A stretch of 52,264 nt of DNA from Azospirillum sp. TSH64. Its GTDB lineage: Bacteria; Pseudomonadota; Alphaproteobacteria; Azospirillales; Azospirillaceae. The notes under the pieces were generated by a model. The model had not been told where the DNA came from, searched no databases, and worked only from the letters and a program-made list of their open reading frames with translations. The stretch is taken from contig NZ_LGQW01000004.1 of NCBI RefSeq assembly GCF_003116035.1, positions 1 through 52,264 of the forward strand, written 5' to 3'. Below are positions 14,774 through 23,515 of the stretch, piece after piece; the stretch's first letter is position 1; each line of letters opens with the position of its first letter. The translations under genes were made by a program, and so were the position numbers.

Positions 14774-15627
14774 TACGCCCCCCTCACAATCGCATAGTAA
14801 AACTTGCCGTCCGGGTAGACCTTCCCAACGGCAAAATTCACTTTGTTGGCGGAAGTGTTCGGGTTCGTGCCGCCGACATTGACACAATTTCCGCCAAAAC
14901 TTAGGGTGCGCCCGCCGACGGCGTCTTGCGCCCAACGGATAGCGATAGATTGCACCGCGCCAGCCGCGGGCGGATTGGCGATGTTCGCGAGCGTCGAGGC
15001 TGCCGAAATTGTGCCGAGATCGAACTCGTTGCCGAGGTTCGCGTCGACGGTGAAGGTGTTGGAAACCGCGGATACCGTCGTCAGGTTGGAGCGCACGGCG
15101 GTGGCGAACATCACATAAATGGACGCCACGCCGTTGCGGACGAACCTAAGAAACGAGGTATAGGCGGACATGGCCTCGTTCCAGATTCGGAAAGTCAGCG
15201 CCTGATTTTCTGCGTTCGCTTCCCACGTCTTTCCGTTCAAAGGGGCGTCGGATTCCCGCCAATAGAAGCTCGGGGAAGCGGCGTCAGCCGTCATGACTGC
15301 GGCGTTCATGACCGTGGCGTTCATGGTCGTGCCATTTAGCGCGCCGGTCATCGTGCCGCCGGTTTTCAGCACCGCATCCAAGGCGTTGATTTGCGCGATC
15401 TTCGCGGCGGCGGCGTCGAGGATCGCCTGCACTTCCGCAATGCGCTTGGCCTCGAGGTCCGCAACGCCGCTCGTCGCCGCGCCGACGACCTCGGAAACCG
15501 AGACGTTTCCGACCGCGGCCTCGATCGCTTTGGACAGGAGGAGGAGGGTTTTCTCGTCCGAGGAAGGGCCGAGCGCGTCAACCCTCCCTTGGATCGCCGA
15601 TTGAAGGTTCGCCAGATTCAGCGGCAT
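14773..15627 (-). CDS. H: Tail fibre protein
   Basis: 284 residues. The N-terminus is helical (MPLNLANLQSAIQGRVDAL then a coiled coil to about residue 88). Then come GGTMTGALNG, a motif typical of phage tail fibres, an Asn/Thr/Met-rich repeat (TTMNATVMNAAVMTADAAS) and a beta-rich C-terminal domain ending KVYPDGKFYYAIVRGA. The C-terminal domain uses mixed Leu codons (CTG, CTA, TTG), unlike the CTC-dominated N-terminus, which fits a domain swap. Confidence 0.75.
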   Translation of the reverse strand: MPLNLANLQSAIQGRVDALGPSSDEKTLLLLSKAIEAAVGNVSVSEVVGAATSGVADLEAKRIAEVQAILDAAAAKIAQINALDAVLKTGGTMTGALNGTTMNATVMNAAVMTADAASPSFYWRESDAPLNGKTWEANAENQALTFRIWNEAMSAYTSFLRFVRNGVASIYVMFATAVRSNLTTVSAVSNTFTVDANLGNEFDLGTISAASTLANIANPPAAGAVQSIAIRWAQDAVGGRTLSFGGNCVNVGGTNPNTSANKVNFAVGKVYPDGKFYYAIVRGA

Positions 15628-15637
15628 TTAGCGCCCC

Positions 15638-15805
15638 CTAATTTCCGAGCGCGAGCAAAAGAACCTCGAGCTCCGACACGTCGGAGTCGATCGTCGTAAT
15701 TGCTTCGCGAATCCGCCCGACGTCGTCGTCGAGGTTGTTTTGCACGCTGGGGAGGGGGTATGCCCTCCCCTCCGTCCGATCGTCGATGATTTCCGGTCCC
15801 GCCAT
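15638..15805 (-). CDS. Small tail fibre-region protein (55 aa)
   Basis: Reads MAGPEIIDDRTEGRAYPLP then SVQNNLDDDVGRIREAITTID. The pattern of a YPLP motif followed by a helix with D(V/A)xRIREA resembles the N-terminal particle-binding segment of many tail fibres, here as a separate gene between the large baseplate-proximal protein and the fibre. It is tightly packed in the operon on both sides. Confidence 0.6.
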   Translation of the reverse strand: MAGPEIIDDRTEGRAYPLPSVQNNLDDDVGRIREAITTIDSDVSELEVLLLALGN

Positions 15806-15821
15806 CGGAGCCCCCTCGGGA

Positions 15822-17018
15822 TTACGTCACGACGACGCGGAGCTTTCGCGCCTTGGGGCGATAAAGCGCCGTGCCGTTCAAGGTGAGGCGGATTCGGACG
15901 TCCTGCGCCGTAAACGGCGTGAGGACAAAGGTCCGCTCCTCCCAACCATCGCCGACCGACGAGCCGCTCGCGAGCGGGATCGGGTGCCATGCCCCGGCGT
16001 CGTCCTCGGCCTCGACGACGATCGTCGAGGTTCCCGGCGTGAAGGTGTCGAGGGTAACGGCGACCTTGACGTTCGTCCCGGCGGGGATCGCGCGGGAAAT
16101 GTAGGTCGCCGATTCCTTGAGCTTCCCAAGGATCGGCTGCACGCCAGGGTAAAGGACGGGCGAGCGGTAGGCGGAACCCTTGAGGACCGCCGTAACCGTG
16201 AGGTTCCCGTTCAGCTTCTCAGCGAGGGAAACGACCTGTCCGTCGGCGGCGCGGATCTGGGAGCCGTCGGCGCGGGTAAAGACGAACTCGACATTGCAGT
16301 CCGCCGCCGGGCGCTCGACGCTCGCCGCCGCGATAATGTCGGTCGCGTCGGTCGCCGAGATCGTGCCGAGATTGATCGTCCGCGTCGCCGCGTTGAACTT
16401 CGCCGCCAGGAGCCGGAAAGCGAGGTCTTTGTCCTGGTGCGGAGTCCACGTCGAGGCGTTGCTCGAGGAGAGCAACACGCCGACTTGGTAAGGCTGCGCC
16501 GTGATCCAGCCGGAGACGGGATCGTATTTGCCGAGCTCGGCAATCGCGAGCGCGTGCGCGTCGTCGTCGGTCAGGATGACGAGCGCGTATTCGCGGTTGG
16601 GCTCGATCCAAACCGGGTTGAACGTGCAACGGGTCGCGACGCCGCCGAGCTTGATATCGGCGGGCGCAATGACGCCCTGCGCGATAACCTCGCTCGTCGG
16701 GAGCCCGGTCGCCGTGCCGCGGATTTGGACGTAAACGGGCTTGCTGCCTTTGGCGGTAAACCAAACCTCGGCGCCCGCAAGGTGCCGCCCCTCGGCGAGC
16801 GTGAAGGTCTGCGCCAGCGGGTCGACGTGGTACTCCTCGATCGTCACGACCCGGCGGCGCGTCTCGGTCGTGATCTGCCCGCGCCCGGTAAACGCCGCCT
16901 GCCCGAACGACCCGCCCGCGCCGCGGAGCGTAATCCGCTTGGTGCCCGCCGGGACGTTGGCGGGGATCAGAAACGCCCCCTGCACCACGCCGCTGTTGTT
17001 CGCCTTGATGTTCGCCAT
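15822..17018 (-). CDS. Tail/baseplate fibre protein (398 aa)
   Basis: A mostly beta protein (MANIKANNSGVVQGAFLIP start; EYHVDPLAQTFTLAEGRHL; VWIEPNREYALVILTDDDAH; C-terminal DVRIRLTLNGTALYRPKARK). Proteins of this kind follow DUF4815 proteins in other phages and are taken as fibre or adhesin components. Exact role is unknown. Confidence 0.55.
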   Translation of the reverse strand: MANIKANNSGVVQGAFLIPANVPAGTKRITLRGAGGSFGQAAFTGRGQITTETRRRVVTIEEYHVDPLAQTFTLAEGRHLAGAEVWFTAKGSKPVYVQIRGTATGLPTSEVIAQGVIAPADIKLGGVATRCTFNPVWIEPNREYALVILTDDDAHALAIAELGKYDPVSGWITAQPYQVGVLLSSSNASTWTPHQDKDLAFRLLAAKFNAATRTINLGTISATDATDIIAAASVERPAADCNVEFVFTRADGSQIRAADGQVVSLAEKLNGNLTVTAVLKGSAYRSPVLYPGVQPILGKLKESATYISRAIPAGTNVKVAVTLDTFTPGTSTIVVEAEDDAGAWHPIPLASGSSVGDGWEERTFVLTPFTAQDVRIRLTLNGTALYRPKARKLRVVVT

Positions 17019-17030
17019 TCCGATTCCCCT

Positions 17031-19010
17031 TTAGGCGCTCGGCGTTACGTTGATGCCGTCGAAAAGAACCTCGACGAGCTCCTCGCCCGGCCCAAAGCCG
17101 GAAGCCTTAAAGTTGACGGTGATTTGCCGGAGAAACTCGACGTCGGCGCTCGACTGCGAGACGACGGTGTCGGAGACGCTTGTCGACCGGGAAACCGCGG
17201 TGCTAACGCCCGGCACGAAATGGCCGGTCTGGACGAACCGCTCGGTCGAGTCCGAGGTAAACACGGTGTCGGTTCGCGTCCAAAAATCGACCTCCGGCGT
17301 CAGAGTGACGACCGCCGGGATCGGCTCGAAAGCCATGTACGGATTGATGAGCATGAACCCGGACCGCTTGGTCTGCTCGAGAGCCGCCTCGAGATCAAAG
17401 GTCAGGGTGACGCGATCCGAGCCGGTCGGGTCGAGGATCGCCGCCTCGATCGGGAGCATAAGCTCGCCGTCGATGATCGCGGCGGTCTGCGCCGTGCCTT
17501 GGTCGCGGAGATCGTTGTCGATAAAGGGATCGACGAAAACGCCGCGCTTGGACGCGGGCTCACGCGAGGCGATATCGGTCCGGAGGCGTTCCTCGGCGAC
17601 GAGGCTAAAGAGGTCGTCGATCCGGCGCCCCATTTCCTCGAGCGACGCCATCGGGACCGCGCGCACGGCGTTGTTCCGAACGGTCGGGAGCGCCGAGCGC
17701 CACGCCTGCGAAATCTCCGCGATGCCGAGGAGGCTCGCCGGGAGCGACGGCGCCGCCGGGCGGATCGAGTGCGACAATCCCTTTACGCGGACGATCTCGC
17801 CGTTCCGATTGAGCGCGAGCGCGTCGACGCGCGGGAGCTTCCAATCGTAATCGACGAGGACGAGCGACCCGGACACGGCTCCGGAGACGGTAAAGCCGTC
17901 GTCGTCGACCGCCGTCGGAGAAACCGAGGTCAGATACCGATAAACGACGGTGTAGCTCGAGCCGGGCGCGGGCTCGGGTCCGCCGCTCGGCGACCAATCG
18001 ACCCGATCGGCGTTGCGGAAGTAGCTCGTTCCGACGGCGTAGGTCGTCCCGCCCGTGAAGGCGGAGCCGCTCCAAGTGCCGCCCTGGTTTACCGCAACGA
18101 TCTCGACGACGGTCGGGTCGGGCAGAGTGTCGGCGGCGTTGGTAAAGGTGCCGTGCGTGAGCGTCACGACCTTTTGCGCCGTGATGACGACATCGCGGAT
18201 CGTCTTGATCGGGGTGTGATTCAGCGTGATCCGCTGCGCCCCGCCGTTCGCCGTCGAGTAGGAGTGCGGCTCCGAGTTGATGCTCTCGATATCCGGATCG
18301 ACCGGGTAGCGGATACGAGTCGAGGTCGCGCGCGAGGTCTTGAAGCCCTCGATATTGGCGGTTCCCTCCTCGATCGAGAACACTTGCTCGGCGCCGTCGA
18401 CGGCGAGCGCATGAACCCGGAAGCCGGAGACGACATAGTTTCCGTTCGCCTCGACGTCATACCGGGCGAGCGCGATCGCGACGCTATCGAGCTCCGGCGG
18501 CGCGGAGCGATTCAGCAGGACGCCGTTTTCGATCGCATAGATCGGGTAGAACTGCCCGGCGCCGCCGTCGGCGTCCCAAGCCCAAGCGATCGACCGCTTT
18601 AGCCGACCGGCGCCCGCCTCCTGATAGTTGCGCGTGCCGACCGCCGGATCGCGGAGCTCCGGGTCCTCGAGCTCGGTTACGGTTGTCTCGATCATGCGAA
18701 CGCCGACCGCGACGGTCCGATTGACCGGGATCGTAAAGCTCGCGCCCCCGACCGCGCGGATCGCGCCGACGAGATAGACGGCGCCCGCGGCCAGGGTAAC
18801 GGCGCCCGTGTCCGGGTTGACGGCGCACGCGGCGTCGCGAACGACGTCGCCCTCCTTAAACAGAACGTCGGCGATGTTCTTGATCCGGTCCGCAAGGATC
18901 GCCTGCGACTCGTTAAGCTCGGCGGACTGCAAGCCTCGCCGCGCCACGAACTGAATCGAGTCGTACCCCTTCGCCGGGTCGAACCGATTGTAATATTCCT
19001 CGAGAGCCAT
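17031..19010 (-). CDS. DUF4815-containing tail protein (659 aa)
   Basis: The N-terminus EEYYNRFDPAKGYDSIQFV followed by RGLQSAELNESQAIL is characteristic of DUF4815 proteins encoded near phage baseplate genes. The body is beta-rich with repeated VxVGVR and GxYVVSGFRV-like strands. The C-terminal third holds LFDGINVTPSA-type ends. It probably forms a baseplate-attached fibre or wedge. It replaces a canonical P2 gpH at this location. Confidence 0.75.
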   Translation of the reverse strand: MALEEYYNRFDPAKGYDSIQFVARRGLQSAELNESQAILADRIKNIADVLFKEGDVVRDAACAVNPDTGAVTLAAGAVYLVGAIRAVGGASFTIPVNRTVAVGVRMIETTVTELEDPELRDPAVGTRNYQEAGAGRLKRSIAWAWDADGGAGQFYPIYAIENGVLLNRSAPPELDSVAIALARYDVEANGNYVVSGFRVHALAVDGAEQVFSIEEGTANIEGFKTSRATSTRIRYPVDPDIESINSEPHSYSTANGGAQRITLNHTPIKTIRDVVITAQKVVTLTHGTFTNAADTLPDPTVVEIVAVNQGGTWSGSAFTGGTTYAVGTSYFRNADRVDWSPSGGPEPAPGSSYTVVYRYLTSVSPTAVDDDGFTVSGAVSGSLVLVDYDWKLPRVDALALNRNGEIVRVKGLSHSIRPAAPSLPASLLGIAEISQAWRSALPTVRNNAVRAVPMASLEEMGRRIDDLFSLVAEERLRTDIASREPASKRGVFVDPFIDNDLRDQGTAQTAAIIDGELMLPIEAAILDPTGSDRVTLTFDLEAALEQTKRSGFMLINPYMAFEPIPAVVTLTPEVDFWTRTDTVFTSDSTERFVQTGHFVPGVSTAVSRSTSVSDTVVSQSSADVEFLRQITVNFKASGFGPGEELVEVLFDGINVTPSA

Positions 19011-19022
19011 TCCCCGCCCCGC

Positions 19023-19715
19023 TTAGAAGGTTACGACAAATTCAAACGTCTCGCGCGTAGCCGCCGAGCGAATAATCGGGGCGCTCCGCTGCAAAACGAG
19101 AAGGATACCGGGATCGACAATCTCCGCCGGAGCGAAGTAAAATTGCCCGAGCGGCGCGTCCGGGTTTGTTACGGTGTCGACGAAGATCGCCGTTTCCTTG
19201 ATCGTCTCCCCGGACCCGTCCGAGAAGTCGAAAACGAAACGGAAATAGAGGTTGTTCGTCGGGGTCGGCGAGATCGCAAACCGCCCGGTCGGAACGACGA
19301 TCCCGCCGTCCGCGTCCGGGGTGACGAACTCGATTTGTTGCGCCTTGCGGCGACCGACCTCGGCGACCAGCGCCGCCGCGTCGGAGGGCTCCGCCGGGCG
19401 GGCGACGTAGAACGAGACGCGGACCGTCGCCTCCGGTGCGATCGAGCCGCTCGGGGAGCGAATGATCCGACCGGCGACCGGCTCGACCGTGTAGTCGGCG
19501 CCCGCGCTGTATGTCGTCTCGCCGTCCTCGCTCTTGACGACGACGCTCGAGATATTGCCGAACCCGGTCGCGACCCGCTCGTCGGCGCCGAACGCGGCGA
19601 CAAGGTTTTGATTCGAGTCCCACCACGAAACGCCGTTCCCCCATCCGAGGAAAATCGGGCGGTCCTTGATCGCCGCCGCGATCGCGGCGCGTCCCGGCCT
19701 AGTTAGAACTGCCAT
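19023..19715 (-). CDS. Hypothetical tail protein (230 aa)
   Basis: It begins TRPGRAAIAAAIKDRPIFLGW with GNGVSWWD, then a beta-rich body with FRFVFDFSDGSGETIKETAIF. Proteins starting with this pattern occur between gpI and fibre genes of P2-like tails. It overlaps the gpI stop by 17 nt. A baseplate-to-fibre connector is plausible but unproven. Confidence 0.6.
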   Translation of the reverse strand: MAVLTRPGRAAIAAAIKDRPIFLGWGNGVSWWDSNQNLVAAFGADERVATGFGNISSVVVKSEDGETTYSAGADYTVEPVAGRIIRSPSGSIAPEATVRVSFYVARPAEPSDAAALVAEVGRRKAQQIEFVTPDADGGIVVPTGRFAISPTPTNNLYFRFVFDFSDGSGETIKETAIFVDTVTNPDAPLGQFYFAPAEIVDPGILLVLQRSAPIIRSAATRETFEFVVTF

Positions 19716-20940
19716 GCGAAGCCCCTATGATCTCGCGCGTTGTCGACCAATTGGACGAGGGCCAGCGAGCCGACGTCCAATACTGCCCCTCGAGCTTGCC
19801 GTCGGCGGATTGCACTCGCTCGACGCCCATCCCTGCCGAGCTCGACAAAGGCGGAGGCTCGGAGAGGATCGGCCAGTGCCCAATCGCCGACGCGAAAACG
19901 ACGGTGAGGCGCTCCGCGCCGCCGCCCGACATTTCCGCCGGGTCGACGTATTGGGCGCCGTCACCTATGCCGCGCTCGAGCCGCTCCGGAACCGGGACCG
20001 CCTCTCGCCCCCAAGAATGCGAGGACGGGGCGCCGCCGCTAGAGAGGTCCAATACGCCGCCGGTTTCGCGCCAGTAGGCGACCGGGAAACAGGCATTCGA
20101 CGACCCGAGCGGCTCGGAGTCCGATAGGACGATTTGCGCCCGCGAGAATTTCAGCGGAGCCGGGAGCGCGCCGGGGTCGGGGAGGGGCTCGTTATCCGAG
20201 ATCGCGAAAAGGTGCCCGTGCGCGCTCGCATGATTGGGTTCGTGCCAGCCTGCTCCGAGCTCGTTCGCGTCGAGGAGGAAGCGGTCGCCATACTGCACTG
20301 TGAGGGCGACGGAGGGCGCCCGGCTCGGCTCGACGGAGATCGCGCTCGCGTCGATATCCTCGGCGAACGCGCGACCGAACGAGAGGACCGGCCAATCGTC
20401 GCGGAGGCGGACGCCTGAGTAATCGGACAGGAGCGAGCCGTCGGACAAGCCGGTATGATCGAGCCGCACGCGGCGGAGGTCGAGCCCGCCATAAACGCGC
20501 GAGAGCCGCGAGCGGATCGGCGCCGAAAGGCGAGCGATTTCGACGACGCGCTCGACGAAAGCGAGGTCGGCGGGCGCACGGTCGAGTCCAAGTTGGAACT
20601 CCGACCATCGGAGAGTCCCGGCGCCCTCTCCGGCGCCCTCCTCCTCGACGGTCGCGACAAAGTCGATCCAACCGAGCGCGGTCCGGAGCGCCGCCGGAGT
20701 GCCGCGGACGCGCTGCCAGAGGACGCCCTCGGCGAGCGCCCGGCGCGGGTCCGTCAGGAACGGGAGGAGCTCCCCGAGCCCATACTCGTAAATCAGCCAC
20801 GGGACGAACGAGTCCGGAATGTCGATCCGCTTGGCGGTCCGGATCGCCGGGACGCTCGCGCCAAAACGGGCGAGGTAGTCGATCGCGCTCGAGGCGTCGC
20901 GCTCGAGGTCGGTCGCGTTGGGCGGGAGGAGGTCGCTCAT
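19699..20940 (-). CDS. I: Baseplate protein I (P2 gpI) with C-terminal extension
   Basis: 413 residues against roughly 180 for P2 gpI. The first 190 residues carry the gpI pattern (LLPPNATDLERDASSAID, IPDSFVPWLIYEYGLGELLPFL, WQRVRGTPAALRTALGWID). The rest is a repeated beta module (LSFGRAFAEDIDAS; FSRAQIVLSDSEPL; VVFASAIGHWPILSE), apparently three similar ASAI/SDSEPL-like units that may replace a separate attachment protein. Starts TAATG-coupled to J. Confidence 0.82.
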   Translation of the reverse strand: MSDLLPPNATDLERDASSAIDYLARFGASVPAIRTAKRIDIPDSFVPWLIYEYGLGELLPFLTDPRRALAEGVLWQRVRGTPAALRTALGWIDFVATVEEEGAGEGAGTLRWSEFQLGLDRAPADLAFVERVVEIARLSAPIRSRLSRVYGGLDLRRVRLDHTGLSDGSLLSDYSGVRLRDDWPVLSFGRAFAEDIDASAISVEPSRAPSVALTVQYGDRFLLDANELGAGWHEPNHASAHGHLFAISDNEPLPDPGALPAPLKFSRAQIVLSDSEPLGSSNACFPVAYWRETGGVLDLSSGGAPSSHSWGREAVPVPERLERGIGDGAQYVDPAEMSGGGAERLTVVFASAIGHWPILSEPPPLSSSAGMGVERVQSADGKLEGQYWTSARWPSSNWSTTREIIGASHGSSN

Positions 20941-21776
20941 TACCGGCGCCGCCCGGCGAGGCGAAGGGCGACGGAGCCGATCGCGACGCTCGTCGTCCCG
21001 TTCGCGACAATGTCGGCGCCGGGCGAGGCGAGCTCCACCTTATGCACGCCTCCGACGTGGAGTTTCGAGACAAGCCAGGAGCGGGTTAGGTCCCAACCAA
21101 GCCCCGCCTCTTTCGCGAAGGCGGCGCGGAGCCCGGCCTCGAGCCCGTCGAAAACCGCTGTGGGCGTGTCGGGGAGGAGCCAGATATCCGCCGAGATTGT
21201 CGCCGGAACGACGGTCGCCGGAACGACCGAAACGGTATCCGTCAGGACCCGGACGTCGTCGCGAAGGACAACGGCGCGGACCGCCTCGAGGAGCTCGGCG
21301 GTCGCTGCGCCATCGCCCTCGGTCGAGAGGATGGAGATCGTCACGTCGCCAGGACCGAGGCTCTCGACCGCGGCGTCCTTTACGCGCGGATCGGAGCCTC
21401 GCGCAAAGCGTCGGTAATGCGCCGCGCCGCCCGCCGCCGAGGAGCCTTGCGTCGCCTCGACGACGCGGGCGCGGAGCGCGACGTCGCTCTCGTCGGGGAG
21501 GCGGACGACGCCGTAAAAGGCGGCGAGGTTGTCGAGATCGCCGCCGCCAGCGAAGGCGAGGAGCGTCGCGCGGACAGCGTCGTTAATCCGCTGCCGGAGG
21601 AGGAGCTCGCGCGAGGCGGCGACCTCGAGGAGCTTGATCGCCGGATCACTCTCGAGGAGCGCGGCGTAAGCCGGATCGCGGGCGACGAGCTCGCGGATCA
21701 TGCTCGCGACAATCGCCTCGAACGAGAGCTCCTCGACGACGCCCGGCGCCGGGAGGGAGGAAAGGTCGAGAGCCAT
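20940..21776 (-). CDS. J: Baseplate wedge protein J
   Basis: A 278-residue homologue of P2 gpJ (Baseplate_J family): DLSSLPAPGVVEELSFEAI, ELVARDPAYAALLESDPAIK, LLLRQRINDAVRATLLAFA, GGGDLDNLAAFYGV. It shapes the baseplate periphery with gpW and gpI. The start overlaps the gpW stop. Confidence 0.92.
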   Translation of the reverse strand: MALDLSSLPAPGVVEELSFEAIVASMIRELVARDPAYAALLESDPAIKLLEVAASRELLLRQRINDAVRATLLAFAGGGDLDNLAAFYGVVRLPDESDVALRARVVEATQGSSAAGGAAHYRRFARGSDPRVKDAAVESLGPGDVTISILSTEGDGAATAELLEAVRAVVLRDDVRVLTDTVSVVPATVVPATISADIWLLPDTPTAVFDGLEAGLRAAFAKEAGLGWDLTRSWLVSKLHVGGVHKVELASPGADIVANGTTSVAIGSVALRLAGRRR

Positions 21777-22111
21777 TAGACGACGATCCCCTCGAGCTTG
21801 ATCTCGCGCCCATCGGGCCGATAGACGCCCTCGAGCGAGAGCTCGACGCGACCCGGCGAGGCGGATACGATTTTGATGGTGCGGACCTCGAGGCGCGGCT
21901 CCCAACGGTCGAGCGCCGCCGCGGTCGCGGCGTAGAGGTCGACGAGGAGCGCCTCGTTAACCGGGCGATCGACGAGGCGCGGAAGCTCGGAGCCATACTC
22001 GCGGCGGTGCTGGCGTGTGCCGATTGGCGTCGTCAGAATGTCGCGGATCGACTGTTGAAGGTGCCGAACGCCGTCGACCTCCCGCCCGCTCTCTCCGCTC
22101 ATTCCCCGCAT
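21776..22111 (-). CDS. W: Baseplate wedge protein W (gp25-like)
   Basis: About 111 residues of the GPW/gp25 family: HLQQSIRDILTTPIGTR with REYGSELPRL, and GRVELSLEGVYRPDGREI. The start is a choice between 22111 (GGGGA 4 nt upstream), 22102 and a TTG at 22129. In P2, W directly follows V; here a two-gene plus-strand module is wedged between them. Confidence 0.9.
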   Translation of the reverse strand: MRGMSGESGREVDGVRHLQQSIRDILTTPIGTRQHRREYGSELPRLVDRPVNEALLVDLYAATAAALDRWEPRLEVRTIKIVSASPGRVELSLEGVYRPDGREIKLEGIVV

Positions 22112-22458
22112 GGAATCCCCGCGCCTCAAATCCCGCGGGGAAAACTACGCTGTGCGTTCGAGACTGTCGGGCGGCGTCCGGTAGCCTGTCCATAGAGTGC
22201 CGATTTGAGCCGATCTCGACAGGGGCGGAATAGCGGACTTGGTCCACTGGAACGGGTTTAACGAGCGAACTTAACCTACGCCTGCCTTGCCGCCGGGCTG
22301 GATCTAGGTGAGCTCGGGCCTTAAAGTGCTGATGACGCTTGGTCTGGCGCACAATGGCTATTAGCCCGATTTGATTCCGGACTGCTTTGGTCGCCACGCC
22401 CTAGATGCCGTAGCAAGTTTACTGAGATTGCATTTTAACTACTAAGCAGGGCCTAAAA
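22112..22458. other. Intergenic junction of the DUF262-HEPN insertion
   Basis: No gene seen. CCCCGCG and CGCGGGG form a hairpin at about 22118-22141, next to the start of W. Base composition falls steadily toward 22458. I found no target-site duplication, integrase or IS ends at either edge of the module. Confidence 0.4.
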
Positions 22459-23511
22459 ATGAAGGTTGATGAGGCAAAATACTCGATCGCTGAAATCGTG
22501 GATTGGTATAAGAATAAAGAGCTCGTTGCAAATAAAGATTACCAGAGGGGCACGGGAATTTGGCCAAAGACGGCCGAAAGTTATTTCATCGATACTATTC
22601 TGAAGGAATTCCCGTTTCCAAAGGTTTATTTTCACGAGCACCTTGATAAAAAAACTCGCAAACCCATGAGAGAAATCGTTGATGGGCAGCAGAGGATTGC
22701 AGCAATCGTCAAGTTTGTCGATGGAGGATTTGCGCTTGGTAAAAATGCTAAGGGACATGAGGGCCAGAAATTTGATGATTTGGCCGAAGATATAAAAGAA
22801 TCATTTTTTTCTTATACAATATCTGTAGATGTTATTCGTAACGCTAATCGTTCTGACATTCTCCAGATGTTTAGGAGAATGAATGCTTATACTTTGCCGC
22901 TCAATCCTGCGGAGAAGAGGCAAGGCGAATTTTTTGGAGAATTTAAGGATTGGGTGAATACTATTTTGGACGAGTATGGATCAATACTAGTAAATTGGAA
23001 AGTTTTTACAGGTAAGCAAATAATCCGTCTAGCAGACGCTGAGTTCATCGCTGACTTGGCGTTGGCGGTTGATCAAGGCATTGTGAGTACAAGTCCAACA
23101 AGCTTGTTTGGTCTGTATAAAAAGTATGATGCTGATTTCAATGAGAGAGGTCGATTTGACGAAAATATCAGGGGGGCGTTTAACGTCCTCTCTGTTGATT
23201 TCTCTGAAATTCAATCAACTTATCTCACAAGGCCGCATATTCTTCACTCTCTTCTTTGTGCATTGATCCATAACCGTCACGGGCTCCCCGGCGCGCAGGA
23301 AGCGATTGGCGTTGCACCCATCGGCCAATATTACGTTGATCGAGGCTCTGCATTAGAGGCGCTAAAAAGGCTGGCTACTGCGCATGAGGAAAAAGATACT
23401 ATGACGTATAGAGAATATGTTCAGGCGGCTTCGGAAGGAGGGAATCGCATAAATCAACGAAAGGTTCGGGTGAAGTATCTTTGCCAAGCCTTACTTGGGG
23501 AGTTGCCATAA
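22459..23511 (+). CDS. DUF262 (GmrS-like N-terminal) protein
   Basis: 350 residues. It carries the DUF262 signature: N-terminal YSIAEIVDWYKNKELVAN, YQRGTGIWPKTAESYFIDTI, the DGQQR motif at 75-79 and MFRRMNAYTLPLNPAEKRQG around 137-156. DUF262 is the ParB/sulfiredoxin-like domain at the N-terminus of GmrSD type IV restriction enzymes, where DGQQR belongs to the NTP-handling site. The DUF1524 HNH half is absent; the C-terminal 180 residues are helical. It is followed 4 nt later by an HEPN-like gene, so the two look like one operon. AT-rich, opposite in strand to the surrounding baseplate genes, with foreign codon use. Confidence 0.8.
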   Translation: MKVDEAKYSIAEIVDWYKNKELVANKDYQRGTGIWPKTAESYFIDTILKEFPFPKVYFHEHLDKKTRKPMREIVDGQQRIAAIVKFVDGGFALGKNAKGHEGQKFDDLAEDIKESFFSYTISVDVIRNANRSDILQMFRRMNAYTLPLNPAEKRQGEFFGEFKDWVNTILDEYGSILVNWKVFTGKQIIRLADAEFIADLALAVDQGIVSTSPTSLFGLYKKYDADFNERGRFDENIRGAFNVLSVDFSEIQSTYLTRPHILHSLLCALIHNRHGLPGAQEAIGVAPIGQYYVDRGSALEALKRLATAHEEKDTMTYREYVQAASEGGNRINQRKVRVKYLCQALLGELP

Positions 23512-23515
23512 AGCG

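Noticed and set aside
15735..18602. A 955-codon open frame on the plus strand across the fibre and DUF4815 genes
   Set aside because: It is Arg/Asp-rich with no domain, runs opposite to well-supported tail genes and is a by-product of GC-rich codon use. The same holds for the long plus-strand frames at 11111-12610, 27769-29643 and 31157-32482.
22112..22458. Transposase ends or target duplication at the DUF262-HEPN insertion
   Set aside because: I looked for inverted ends and short direct repeats on both sides (near 22112-22458 and 24182-24263) and found none that match.
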